This document shows, in pieces, positions 1-6,213 of a stretch of 13,079 nucleotides of DNA. The position numbers and the translations under genes are program-made. Origin of the DNA: an uncultured Dialister sp. (GTDB lineage: Bacteria > Bacillota > Negativicutes > Veillonellales > Dialisteraceae). Within the stretch, counting starts at the first letter, position 1; each line of letters begins with the position of its first letter. Below the pieces are notes generated by a model that searched no databases, was not told the origin of the DNA, and worked only from the letters and a program-made list of their open reading frames with translations. The stretch covers positions 1-13,079 of the forward strand of contig NZ_UQKJ01000057.1 in the NCBI RefSeq assembly GCF_900541605.1, in the 5' to 3' direction.

Positions 1-2
1 CG

Positions 3-55
3 CACGAATGACTCTATCCGTAAGCATCGCCCTAACAGCTCGACAAACTGAAATA
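3..55 (+). repeat. Left copy of a 53-bp terminal inverted repeat
   Basis: Bases 3-55 match the reverse complement of 13027-13079 at 52 of 53 positions; the only difference is C at 44 against T in the other copy. Similarity stops abruptly after base 55. Read on the + strand from base 1, the repeat is an open frame ending in TGA at 49-51 (RTNDSIRKHRPNSSTN, stop). It could therefore be the 3' end of a multicopy gene such as a transposase, although I do not recognise the peptide. Lying within two bases of the window edge suggests either a contig broken at a dispersed repeat or the border of a mobile or invertible unit. The match itself is certain; its nature is inferred. Confidence 0.9.
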
Positions 56-93
56 GTCACTTCTGGCATCCGGGCTGTGTCCTATTTCCTATA

Positions 94-122
94 TTGCTAT
101 TCCCTATAAAATCTCGTATAAT
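94..122 (+). promoter_or_regulatory. Sigma-A-type promoter for the S1-domain gene
   Basis: TTGCTA at 94-99 (4/6 to the -35 consensus), a 17-bp spacer, and a perfect TATAAT at 117-122. Transcription would start near 129, giving a leader of about 43 bases before the chosen ATG at 172. The promoter lies between the left repeat and the first gene, so this gene does not need read-through from outside the window. Confidence 0.7.
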
Positions 123-150
123 CAAGTTATATTTGTAATTGTGTTTTACA

Positions 151-156
151 GGGAGG
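151..156 (+). promoter_or_regulatory. Shine-Dalgarno with unusually long spacing (S1 gene)
   Basis: GGGAGG lies 15 bases before the ATG at 172 and directly touches an in-frame ATG at 157. Zero spacing rules out 157 as an efficient start, and the TTG at 139 lies upstream of this site. The S1 domain begins immediately after 172 (MALEVG), so 172 is preferred despite the long gap, which contains a run of seven T. Confidence 0.55.
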
Positions 157-171
157 ATGTATTTTTTTCTC

Positions 172-744
172 ATGGCTTTAGAAGTCGGAAATATCGTGGA
201 AGGTACCATTACGGGTATCGCAAAGTTCGGCGCTTTTGTTGAATTGCCGGATAAAAAGGTGGGGCTTGTTCACATTTCAGAAGTGGCAAATGAATTTGTG
301 AATGATGTCAATGATTATCTTAAGGTGAAGGATAAGGTAAAGGTCAAGGTTATTACTATCGATGACCGCGGCAAAATTGCTTTATCTATCAAACAGGCCC
401 AGCCGGCAGCGGCAGGGGAAGAAAAGCGGCAGGACCGGTTCCATCGGCCTCATGACCATCAGGAACACAGGGAACGTCGGGACTTCCATGAACGGAATGA
501 TTTCCACAGCCATGAAAATCATCGCTCCTTTGAGCACAGGGAAGAAAGAGCAGAAGGAGATCGCCCCAATCGTGAATTCACCCATTCTTTCTCCGGTGGA
601 TTCCACCAGCAGAGACGGGAAGCGCCGGCTTCCTTTGAAGATAAGCTCAGCCGTTTCCTGAAGGATAGCGACGAACGGCTTCTGGACCTGAAACGGAATG
701 TAGAATCCAAACGGGGCGGACGGGGAGCTCGCCGTTCTGACTGA
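172..744 (+). CDS. S1 RNA-binding domain protein with His/Arg-rich tail (YabR-like)
   Basis: A 190-residue protein predicted to bind RNA, probably in connection with ribosomes or mRNA, in the cytoplasm. Residues about 4-74 form one S1 (OB-fold) domain, recognisable from GTITGIAKFGAFVEL, GLVHISEVA and the closing KIALSIKQA. Residues about 80-150 are low-complexity, dominated by His, Arg, Glu and Asp (nine His between residues 91 and 122) and probably disordered. The tail ends in a more ordered-looking segment (SFEDKLSRFLKDSDERL) and a basic RGGRGARR patch that could add nucleic-acid affinity. Bacillus has a similar S1 protein (YabR) near tilS-hprT-ftsH, so the position is typical for Firmicutes. 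The start at 172 fits the S1 domain best; upstream in-frame starts at 139 and 157 would add 11 or 5 residues unlike the family. The precise function of this family is not established. Confidence 0.87.
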   Translation: MALEVGNIVEGTITGIAKFGAFVELPDKKVGLVHISEVANEFVNDVNDYLKVKDKVKVKVITIDDRGKIALSIKQAQPAAAGEEKRQDRFHRPHDHQEHRERRDFHERNDFHSHENHRSFEHREERAEGDRPNREFTHSFSGGFHQQRREAPASFEDKLSRFLKDSDERLLDLKRNVESKRGGRGARRSD

Positions 745-779
745 TTCTTTGAGGACTGTGAAAATTGTAAATGGGTAAG

Positions 780-877
780 TTAAGGAAGCGCTGATTGCGG
801 TGTATTTAATTGTCTGATTTTTCCAGGGCACCAGGGTGCCTGTGTGAAAGAGTGCCGCTCAATCGGTGCTTCCTTAA
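780..877. repeat. 98-bp long-hairpin element (MITE/REP-like or structured RNA)
   Basis: Bases 780-797 pair with 860-877 over 18 consecutive positions, with two G-U wobbles in RNA; the outer ends read TTAAGGAAGC and GCTTCCTTAA. The inner part holds a second small hairpin (GGCAC at 827-831 with GTGCC at 836-840, 4-base loop). There is no T-run after the stem, so this is not a normal terminator. It lies between the S1 gene and ppx/gppA with no credible ORF. The near-symmetric ends suggest a miniature inverted-repeat element; a structured leader or small RNA is the alternative. Confidence 0.6.
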
Positions 878-890
878 AGTGGTAAATACT

Positions 891-935
891 GGGCAGCCGA
901 AAGGCGGATGCAGGCCTGTAAAGCCGGTGGTGCCC
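891..935 (+). promoter_or_regulatory. Possible three-way-junction RNA fold upstream of ppx/gppA
   Basis: GGGCA (891-895) can pair with TGCCC (931-935). Inside, GCC-GAAA-GGC (896-905) makes a short hairpin with a GNRA tetraloop, and GGC/GCC (913-915/923-925) makes a third short stem. This is 75-119 bases before the ppx/gppA ATG and would be in its leader. Words such as GGGCA, GAAA and AAAGCC recall the GEMM-I c-di-GMP riboswitch, but the spacing between them does not fit that consensus. The stems are short, so chance pairing remains quite possible. Confidence 0.2.
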
Positions 936-1009
936 GTGTTTTCATTTATTGTATTTCCTTTCCATTTGCCGATTATTTCACGGTCCTTTTATTTGGCAGG
1001 AGGATAATC

Positions 1010-1924
1010 ATGCGTGCTATTATCGATATCGGTACGAATTCTGTGCGTCTTCTCGTTGCAGAGAAAGATGACAAGGAAGAATGGAAGGTCCTGAAAAAAG
1101 ATCTCCGCAGTACCCGGCTCGGTGAGGGTATGACAGATAAGGCCTTTATTGGGAAGGGCCCTCGGGAACGGACACTGAAGGCTATTGAGGAGTTCACTGC
1201 TACCGCAAGGCTGGAAGGGGCTTCAGAAATTTTTGCCTATGGTACGTCAATCATGAGGGACGCAGCGAATGGAGCGGAATTTTCCGATGAAGTTACTGCG
1301 GCTACGGGAATCCCGGTCCGCATCCTTTCCGGAAAAGAAGAGGCTTACTACAGTTATATCGGTGCCGCCGGTACCCCAAGCGTTGTAACGTCGGTGGTAG
1401 ATATTGGCGGCGGTTCCACAGAAATGTGTATGGGATTCGGCACGGATATCGGTATACGCCACAGCTTCCATCTGGGATGTGTTCGCTGCTCAAAGCAGTT
1501 TGATACTACGACGCCCCGAGGACTGGCGGAGCTGAAGAAACACTGCTTTGCCCTGTTCAGAAATACGGATCTCATGGAATCCATGAAAAATGTAAAGCGG
1601 TGGATTGGCGTAGGCGGTACGGTGACATCGCTGGCAGCTATGCTTCAGGAATTGGAAGTCTATGATTCCTCCAAGGTCCAGGATTATGTGATTCACCAGG
1701 AAGATGTGAACCGTATGCTGAAATATCTATCTTCCCTGTCCTACGATGAGAAATGCCATTTGACCGGCCTCATGCCGGAAAGGGCGGATATTATTGTGGC
1801 TGGCGTTGCTATCCTGGACAGTCTTATGGAATATTTTGCACTGCCGGAAATTATGGTCAGTGACCGTGACTTGTCGGAAGGACTTCTGGACGCGGATGTG
1901 CTTCATCCGAATGAGAGCAGATGA
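1010..1924 (+). CDS. Ppx/GppA family phosphatase (exopolyphosphatase-like)
   Basis: A 304-residue member of the Ppx/GppA family (ASKHA sugar-kinase/actin fold), which hydrolyses terminal phosphates of polyphosphate or converts pppGpp to ppGpp. Visible motifs are the N-terminal phosphate loop DIGTNSVRLLV (residues 6-16), YGTSIMRDAAN (77-87), the catalytic-glutamate segment LSGKEEA (106-112), the second phosphate loop DIGGGSTE (131-138), GVGGT (200-204), and PERAD (256-260) with DRDLSEGLL near the end. At about 300 residues it is the short form, lacking the C-terminal HD-like domain of Escherichia coli Ppx/GppA (about 500). The ATG at 1010 is preferred because AGGAGG sits at 998-1003 with a 6-base gap and the DIGTNS loop follows at once; an upstream in-frame ATG at 908 would add 34 residues with no family similarity. 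The stop overlaps the tilS start (ATGA at 1921-1924). Polyphosphate versus pppGpp preference cannot be told from sequence. Confidence 0.93.
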   Translation: MRAIIDIGTNSVRLLVAEKDDKEEWKVLKKDLRSTRLGEGMTDKAFIGKGPRERTLKAIEEFTATARLEGASEIFAYGTSIMRDAANGAEFSDEVTAATGIPVRILSGKEEAYYSYIGAAGTPSVVTSVVDIGGGSTEMCMGFGTDIGIRHSFHLGCVRCSKQFDTTTPRGLAELKKHCFALFRNTDLMESMKNVKRWIGVGGTVTSLAAMLQELEVYDSSKVQDYVIHQEDVNRMLKYLSSLSYDEKCHLTGLMPERADIIVAGVAILDSLMEYFALPEIMVSDRDLSEGLLDADVLHPNESR

Positions 1925-3378
1925 GGAGAGAGCCATTTATTGAAAAGGTCCTCGCTTTTGCCCATGATCACCACTTGTGGGAGAAAGGGGACCGTATCCT
2001 GGCAGCGGTGTCCGGCGGTCCTGATTCATTGGGCCTCCTCTATTTTCTGAAGGAAGTAGAAAAACGAGAGGCCATCCACATCGGCTGCTGCTGTGTAAAT
2101 CACCATCTGCGGGAGGCGGCAGAAAAGGAAACGGTCTATGTGGCATCCCTGTGCAGTCAAAGGGGGATACCTTTTTATCGTCGGGATGTTTATGTCAATG
2201 AATCGCGAAAAGAACAGAAGGGTTCGGTAGAGACCGTAGCTCGATGTCTTCGGTATGATGCCCTTTATGAGGTTATGGAAGAAGGGCACTTTACGAAGCT
2301 GGCCACTGCCCATCATGAGGATGACCAGGCAGAAACGATTCTTTTTCACCTCCTCCGGGGCAGCGGGCTCAAAGGTCTCACCGGCATTAAGCCAAAGCGG
2401 GGACGGATTATCCGCCCTTTCCTTGGTGTGACGAAAAAGGAGATTCATGAATTCCTTGCTTCCTTTCATGTGGATGCCTGTCATGATGAAACGAATGATA
2501 TACCTGACGTTTCCAGAAATCGGATCCGTCTTTGCCTGATGCCGGCACTTCTGGAGTTCAATCCGAACCTTGTCCGTTCTCTCTGCCATATGGCAGAAAA
2601 CCTTTCCGGCGATGAGGACTATCTGGAAAAAGCGGCATGGGCAGAAGAAAAATGGTGGACCGGAAATAAAGATATCCTGCTTTATCCTCTTTCTCAGTTT
2701 GAAAAGGTTCATCCGGCTATCCAGAGAAGGATACTCCTGTCTGCCGTGAAACAGATGGATGGCAGTATGGCGGATTTCGAAGGCATCGAGCGGATGCGCC
2801 GTCTGGCACTGGAAGGCAGGAACGGCGTAAAAACATCACTCTCCGGTGTGATGATGGAGAAGTCCCGGGAGACTCTCTATTTCTACAAAGGAAGTACCCG
2901 AAGGGGCAAAAAAGAAAATGAATCGGATGATATGTCCTTTTTTTTTCATCGCTGGGCGCGGAAAAACCTTACAAAAGATGATAAAACTGGTATAATAGAT
3001 AAAATTTCCGCAGACATCCAGACGCTGGGTGGCTGGCAGATGACCCTGGAAAAACGGGATACTCCTGTGATTCCGGCCAAAAACCAGTACCTTCTGGATG
3101 GTGATGCGGTGGGATGTCTGAAACTTCGAAAGGCGGAGAAATCAGATATACTGGAACCTCTGGGCATGGATGGTAAAAAATCGGTTTTTTCTGTTCTTCG
3201 GGAAAAGGGAATTCCCTCTTCCCTGAGGCCGGAATGGCCGGTGGCAGCCGATGAAAACCATGTGTACTGGGTAGGGCTCCTCCGTGGAAGCCGCCTGGCC
3301 AGGGCGAATAAACATACTAAATCATTTGTGCTTCTCACGTTAACGTGGAAAGATAAGGAGATCGAAGAACAGTCATGA
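1921..3378 (+). CDS. tilS: tRNA(Ile)-lysidine synthase
   Basis: A 485-residue cytoplasmic enzyme that uses ATP and lysine to convert C34 of the CAU-anticodon tRNA-Ile into lysidine, so the tRNA reads AUA as Ile; it is normally essential. The N-type ATP pyrophosphatase PP-loop SGGPDS is at residues 31-36. It is followed by VNHHLR (59-64) and the family signature ATAHHEDDQAET (128-139) with LLRGSGLKGL after it. The C-terminal TilS domain is visible from about residue 380 (LEPLGMDGKKSV, then RPEWPVAADENHVYWVGL). Length is normal. The ATG lies inside the upstream stop codon region (ATGA), so initiation is probably coupled to ppx/gppA translation; only a weak GAGAG precedes it. It overlaps hpt by ATGA at 3375-3378. 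A run of nine T at 2938-2946 encodes Phe340-342 and is a potential slippage site, but the frame is intact here. Confidence 0.96.
   Translation: MRREPFIEKVLAFAHDHHLWEKGDRILAAVSGGPDSLGLLYFLKEVEKREAIHIGCCCVNHHLREAAEKETVYVASLCSQRGIPFYRRDVYVNESRKEQKGSVETVARCLRYDALYEVMEEGHFTKLATAHHEDDQAETILFHLLRGSGLKGLTGIKPKRGRIIRPFLGVTKKEIHEFLASFHVDACHDETNDIPDVSRNRIRLCLMPALLEFNPNLVRSLCHMAENLSGDEDYLEKAAWAEEKWWTGNKDILLYPLSQFEKVHPAIQRRILLSAVKQMDGSMADFEGIERMRRLALEGRNGVKTSLSGVMMEKSRETLYFYKGSTRRGKKENESDDMSFFFHRWARKNLTKDDKTGIIDKISADIQTLGGWQMTLEKRDTPVIPAKNQYLLDGDAVGCLKLRKAEKSDILEPLGMDGKKSVFSVLREKGIPSSLRPEWPVAADENHVYWVGLLRGSRLARANKHTKSFVLLTLTWKDKEIEEQS
2968..2996 (+). promoter_or_regulatory. Candidate intragenic promoter inside tilS, reading toward hpt
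   Basis: CTTACA at 2968-2973 (4/6), 17-bp spacer, TATAAT at 2991-2996 preceded by TGG, an extended -10. It lies about 380 bases upstream of the hpt ATG. It is one of four TATAAT hexamers I found on the + strand; the other three precede genes. It may supply hpt independently of the upstream operon, but intragenic matches in an A/T-rich patch can arise by chance. Confidence 0.4.
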
Positions 3379-3926
3379 AAAATCTGGGAAAAGATATTAA
3401 AACCGTACTGATTACCAAAGAGCAGATTCAGAAGAGAGTCAAAGAACTGGGACAGGAAATCACCAGGGACTATGCAGGAAAAGAGGTTGTACTCGTAGGC
3501 ATTCTGAAAGGAGCCATGCCTTTTCTCTGCGACCTGATGCGTGAAATAGACCTTCCGGTCACCCTGGATACCATGTGCGTTTCCAGTTATGGCAATGGTA
3601 CCGTTTCCAGCGGCCGGGTCAATATCAAAAAGGATCTTGACCGGGATATCCGCGGTAAAAATGTGATTGTGGTAGAAGATATCATTGATACAGGCATCAC
3701 CATGAACGCACTGGTACCGCTTCTCAAAGAAAGAGGCGCTGCTTCTGTGGAACTGGCCATTTGTCTCAATAAAAAGGAACGCCGGGAAAAAGATGTGGAT
3801 GTAAAGTACATCGGCTTTGATATTCCCGATGAATTCATCGTAGGTTACGGCTGTGACTATGCGGAAAAATACAGAAATCTTCCGGACGTGTGTGTCCTTG
3901 ACAGCAAGGTGTATACAAAGGCATAA
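3375..3926 (+). CDS. hpt: Hypoxanthine phosphoribosyltransferase
   Basis: A 183-residue type I phosphoribosyltransferase that salvages hypoxanthine (and usually guanine) with PRPP to IMP/GMP. The PRPP-binding loop VVEDIIDTGITM is at residues 99-110, with the two acidic residues followed by DTGIT that define the family. LKGAMPF (44-50) matches the pyrophosphate-contacting LKG loop. Lys in LNKKER (131-136) and the downstream YIGFDIPDEFIVGYG (145-159) form the purine-recognition side, and DYAEKYRNLP is the usual C-terminal signature. Length is standard. The ATG overlaps the tilS stop. AAGGAG at 3355-3360 is 14 bases upstream, longer than ideal, so translational coupling to tilS is likely. tilS-hpt-ftsH adjacency is widely conserved in Firmicutes. 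Confidence 0.97.
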   Translation: MKNLGKDIKTVLITKEQIQKRVKELGQEITRDYAGKEVVLVGILKGAMPFLCDLMREIDLPVTLDTMCVSSYGNGTVSSGRVNIKKDLDRDIRGKNVIVVEDIIDTGITMNALVPLLKERGAASVELAICLNKKERREKDVDVKYIGFDIPDEFIVGYGCDYAEKYRNLPDVCVLDSKVYTKA

Positions 3927-3959
3927 GGTCCTCTCCGGACCGAAAGGAATTGCACCGGG

Positions 3960-3975
3960 TCCTGCCATGACAGGA
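3960..3975. promoter_or_regulatory. 16-bp imperfect palindrome upstream of the ftsH promoter
   Basis: TCCTG-CCATGA-CAGGA is symmetric at seven of eight position pairs. It lies about 18 bases before the candidate -35 element of ftsH, where an activator or repressor could bind. It does not look like the CtsR or HrcA (CIRCE) sites known for heat-shock genes. Only one copy was noticed, so operator function is a guess. Confidence 0.2.
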
Positions 3976-3992
3976 AATCTTCAGAATTTCTG

Positions 3993-4021
3993 TTGCTTAA
4001 AGTAGAAAAAAATGGTAGAAT
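3993..4021 (+). promoter_or_regulatory. Candidate promoter for ftsH
   Basis: TTGCTT at 3993-3998, 17-bp spacer, TAGAAT at 4016-4021 preceded by TGG (extended -10). The -35 resembles the TTGCTA used upstream of the S1 gene. Transcription would begin near 4028, leaving a leader of about 86 bases before the TTG start. The 187-bp gap after hpt, against overlaps elsewhere in the operon, supports a separate promoter here. Confidence 0.5.
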
Positions 4022-4100
4022 TAATTACTGATTTAAAAGTATCTATTTAGTCAGTTGGGGTGTAATCCCGCATAAATGGGCCAGTAAACATCTTATTGAG

Positions 4101-4107
4101 AAGGAGG
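4101..4107 (+). promoter_or_regulatory. Ribosome binding site that fixes the ftsH TTG start
   Basis: AAGGAGG, a strong Shine-Dalgarno, ends 6 bases before TTG at 4114. An earlier in-frame TTG at 4096 lies upstream of this site and would put it inside the gene, so 4114 is the better start. Confidence 0.85.
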
Positions 4108-4113
4108 AAAATA

Positions 4114-6006
4114 TTGAATAAATTTATCAAGAATGTGGCGCTCTATGTGCTTCTCATCATCATTGCAGTGTCCATATTCAATACTTTCGTTCATCCCCAG
4201 GAAAAGAATACGGAAATTACATACAGCGACTTCATCTCCCAGGTGGAGAAGAAAAATGTATCATCCGTAGTTATGACGAATAACGCTGTTACCGGGAAGA
4301 TGAAAGATGGTACTGAATTTGCCACCTATATTCCTGATAATGATACCCAGCTCCTGAACAAGCTGAATGACGGAAATGTTACTATTACCGCTAAACCGCC
4401 GGAACAGCCGTCCTGGTGGATGAGCCTGCTGTCCAACCTGCTGCCGATTGTCATCCTGATCGGCGTGTGGTTCTGGATGATGAACCAGACCCAGGGAGGC
4501 GGCGGCCGGGTCATGAGCTTCGGCAAGTCCCGGGCCAAGATGACCGGTGAAGGCCAGGTACATGTAAACTTTAACGATGTAGCCGGTGAAGATGAAGCAA
4601 AGGAAGAACTGTCTGAAGTCGTAGATTTTCTGAAAAATCCGGGCCGATATACAGCCATCGGTGCTAAAATTCCAAAAGGCGTCCTCCTCGTAGGACCTCC
4701 TGGTACCGGCAAGACACTTCTGGCCAAGGCGGTAGCCGGGGAAGCAAAGGTTCCTTTCTTCTCCATTTCCGGCTCCGATTTCGTAGAAATGTTCGTCGGC
4801 GTCGGTGCATCCCGTGTCCGTGACCTCTTTGCCCAGGCGAAGAAAAATGCGCCCTGCATTGTTTTTATCGATGAAATCGATGCGGTAGGCCGGCAGCGCG
4901 GCAGCGGTCTCGGCGGCGGCCACGATGAAAGAGAACAGACCCTGAACCAGCTCCTCGTAGAAATGGACGGGTTCGGATCCAATGAAGGAATTATTACCCT
5001 GGCAGCTACGAACCGTCCGGACATTCTGGACCCCGCACTGCTCCGCCCGGGCCGTTTTGACCGGCGTGTTGTAGTAGGTCGTCCGGATCTCCGTGGCCGT
5101 ATCGCCATCCTCCGGGTCCATGCCAGAAATAAACCGCTGGAACCGGATGTGGATCTTGCCACCATTGCAAAGAAGGTCCCCGGATTTACAGGGGCTGACC
5201 TTGCGAATATGCTGAATGAAGCAGCTCTCCTGGCTGCTCGGGATAACCGGAAGACCATTTCCATGGCAGATCTGGAAGAAGCTTCTGAAAAAGTTTCCTA
5301 CGGTCCGGAACGGAAGAGCCACCGAGTGAGCGATGAGGAAAGAAAACTGACCGCTTACCATGAATCGGGCCATGCCATCATGGCAACCCTCCTGAAAGAT
5401 GCGGATCCGGTCCATAAAGTTACCATCATCCCCCGTGGACAGGCTGGCGGCTATACTATGATGCTGCCCCATGAAGAACGGTCTTTCATCACGAAGTCCC
5501 ACCTTCTGGCCCAAATTCGCGTAGCCCTTGGCGGACGGTGCGCAGAGAAAATTATTTTCAATGAAATCTCCAGCGGTGCTTCCGGCGACCTGCAGCAGGT
5601 GACCTCCATCCTCCGTAAGATGATTATGGAATGGGGCATGAGCGACCGCCTGGGACCCATGATTTTCGGGGAACACCAGGAACAGATCTTCCTTGGCAAA
5701 CAGCTGGGGTCCGAAAGAAACTACGGCGAAACCGTAGCCACCATTATCGACGAAGAAATGCACAAGTATTTGGATGAGGCCTACAATGACACCATGCAGA
5801 CACTGACAGATAACCTGCCTGTGCTCCATGCCATGGCTAAGGCCCTGATGGAAGTAGAAACCATCGACCATAAGCAGGTAGAAAACCTCTTCAAGTACCA
5901 CTCCATTTACGCTCCCGGCGAAGAACCGAAGAAGGAAGAAGAAAGCAGCGATTCCCCGATGCCTTCCGACAGCAGCAGTCCGCTGCCCCCGGTATTTGGC
6001 GAATAA
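4114..6006 (+). CDS. ftsH: ATP-dependent zinc metalloprotease FtsH
   Basis: A 630-residue membrane-anchored AAA+ protease that extracts and degrades misassembled membrane proteins and some regulators, acting as a hexamer with its catalytic part in the cytoplasm. The first transmembrane helix is about residues 8-23 (VALYVLLIIIAVSIF). A small extracytoplasmic domain (about 27-100) and a second helix (about 105-122) follow. The AAA module has Walker A GPPGTGKT (194-201), pore loop FVGVG (227-231), Walker B VFIDEID (250-256) and the second region of homology ATNRPDILDPALLRPGRFDR (about 298-317). The protease domain has HESGH (416-420, zinc site with catalytic Glu) and the third zinc ligand Asp in SGASGDLQQ (487-495). 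The C-terminus is acidic then Ser/Pro-rich. Start is TTG at 4114, giving MNKFIKNV. No key residue is missing. It has its own promoter candidate and a strong terminator just after the stop. Confidence 0.98.
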   Translation: MNKFIKNVALYVLLIIIAVSIFNTFVHPQEKNTEITYSDFISQVEKKNVSSVVMTNNAVTGKMKDGTEFATYIPDNDTQLLNKLNDGNVTITAKPPEQPSWWMSLLSNLLPIVILIGVWFWMMNQTQGGGGRVMSFGKSRAKMTGEGQVHVNFNDVAGEDEAKEELSEVVDFLKNPGRYTAIGAKIPKGVLLVGPPGTGKTLLAKAVAGEAKVPFFSISGSDFVEMFVGVGASRVRDLFAQAKKNAPCIVFIDEIDAVGRQRGSGLGGGHDEREQTLNQLLVEMDGFGSNEGIITLAATNRPDILDPALLRPGRFDRRVVVGRPDLRGRIAILRVHARNKPLEPDVDLATIAKKVPGFTGADLANMLNEAALLAARDNRKTISMADLEEASEKVSYGPERKSHRVSDEERKLTAYHESGHAIMATLLKDADPVHKVTIIPRGQAGGYTMMLPHEERSFITKSHLLAQIRVALGGRCAEKIIFNEISSGASGDLQQVTSILRKMIMEWGMSDRLGPMIFGEHQEQIFLGKQLGSERNYGETVATIIDEEMHKYLDEAYNDTMQTLTDNLPVLHAMAKALMEVETIDHKQVENLFKYHSIYAPGEEPKKEEESSDSPMPSDSSSPLPPVFGE

Positions 6007-6011
6007 AAGGA

Positions 6012-6065
6012 ACAATCAAAGAACGGCACAAGACCAATTCAGGTCTTGTGCCGTTCTTTGATTGT
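6012..6065. terminator. Very long terminator hairpin after ftsH
   Basis: Bases 6012-6035 pair perfectly with 6042-6065: a 24-bp stem with loop AATTCA. The GC-rich core (GGCACAAGACC and its complement) is followed on the + strand by GTTCTTTG and preceded by CAAAGAAC. It can therefore act as an intrinsic terminator in either direction, with the U-run inside the lower stem. It begins 6 bases after the ftsH stop. Confidence 0.85.
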
Positions 6066-6104
6066 CCCATCAGCGCTTCCCAGGCTCTTTTGATTTCTTG
6101 CTTT

Positions 6105-6133
6105 TTAATTTTAAGGATGTTTTATGATATAAT
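6105..6133 (+). promoter_or_regulatory. Promoter for the autotransporter gene
   Basis: A perfect TATAAT at 6128-6133 is preceded by TGA (extended -10). The -35 at 17-bp spacing, TTAATT (6105-6110), is weak. The upstream region is T-rich (6086-6110), which could act as an UP element. The predicted start near 6140 gives a leader of roughly 75 bases. It lies just after the ftsH terminator, so the autotransporter is an independent transcription unit. Confidence 0.65.
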
Positions 6134-6213
6134 TTTTATAGATAATCAGTAAATCCTGTTTCTATCTTTTTCATTATGAATGCAGAAAATCATGAAAAAG
6201 GGAGGAATCTGCC

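Noticed and set aside
810..1007. 65-codon + strand ORF in the S1-ppx gap as a small gene
   Set aside because: It overlaps the hairpin element, lacks a ribosome binding site and has no recognisable features.
908..1009. N-terminal extension of Ppx/GppA from ATG 908
   Set aside because: AGGAGG at 998-1003 and the conserved DIGTNS loop place the start at 1010; the extra 34 residues show no family similarity.
3927..3941. Small hairpin GGTCC/GGACC directly after the hpt stop as a terminator
   Set aside because: Only 5 bp and no following T-run; it probably does not end transcription.
2946..3968. 340-codon minus-strand frame opposite tilS end and hpt
   Set aside because: It is the mirror of two well-supported genes and its product has no family features.
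4261..6015. 584-codon open frame on the minus strand across ftsH
   Set aside because: It lies entirely opposite a textbook FtsH with all catalytic motifs, has no recognisable domain, and follows from codon bias of the sense strand.
784..6080. 12-base word GGAAGCGCTGAT at 784-795 recurring inverted at 6069-6080
   Set aside because: A few 12-base inverted matches are expected by chance in 13 kb, the flanks do not align, and the word contains the self-complementary AGCGCT.
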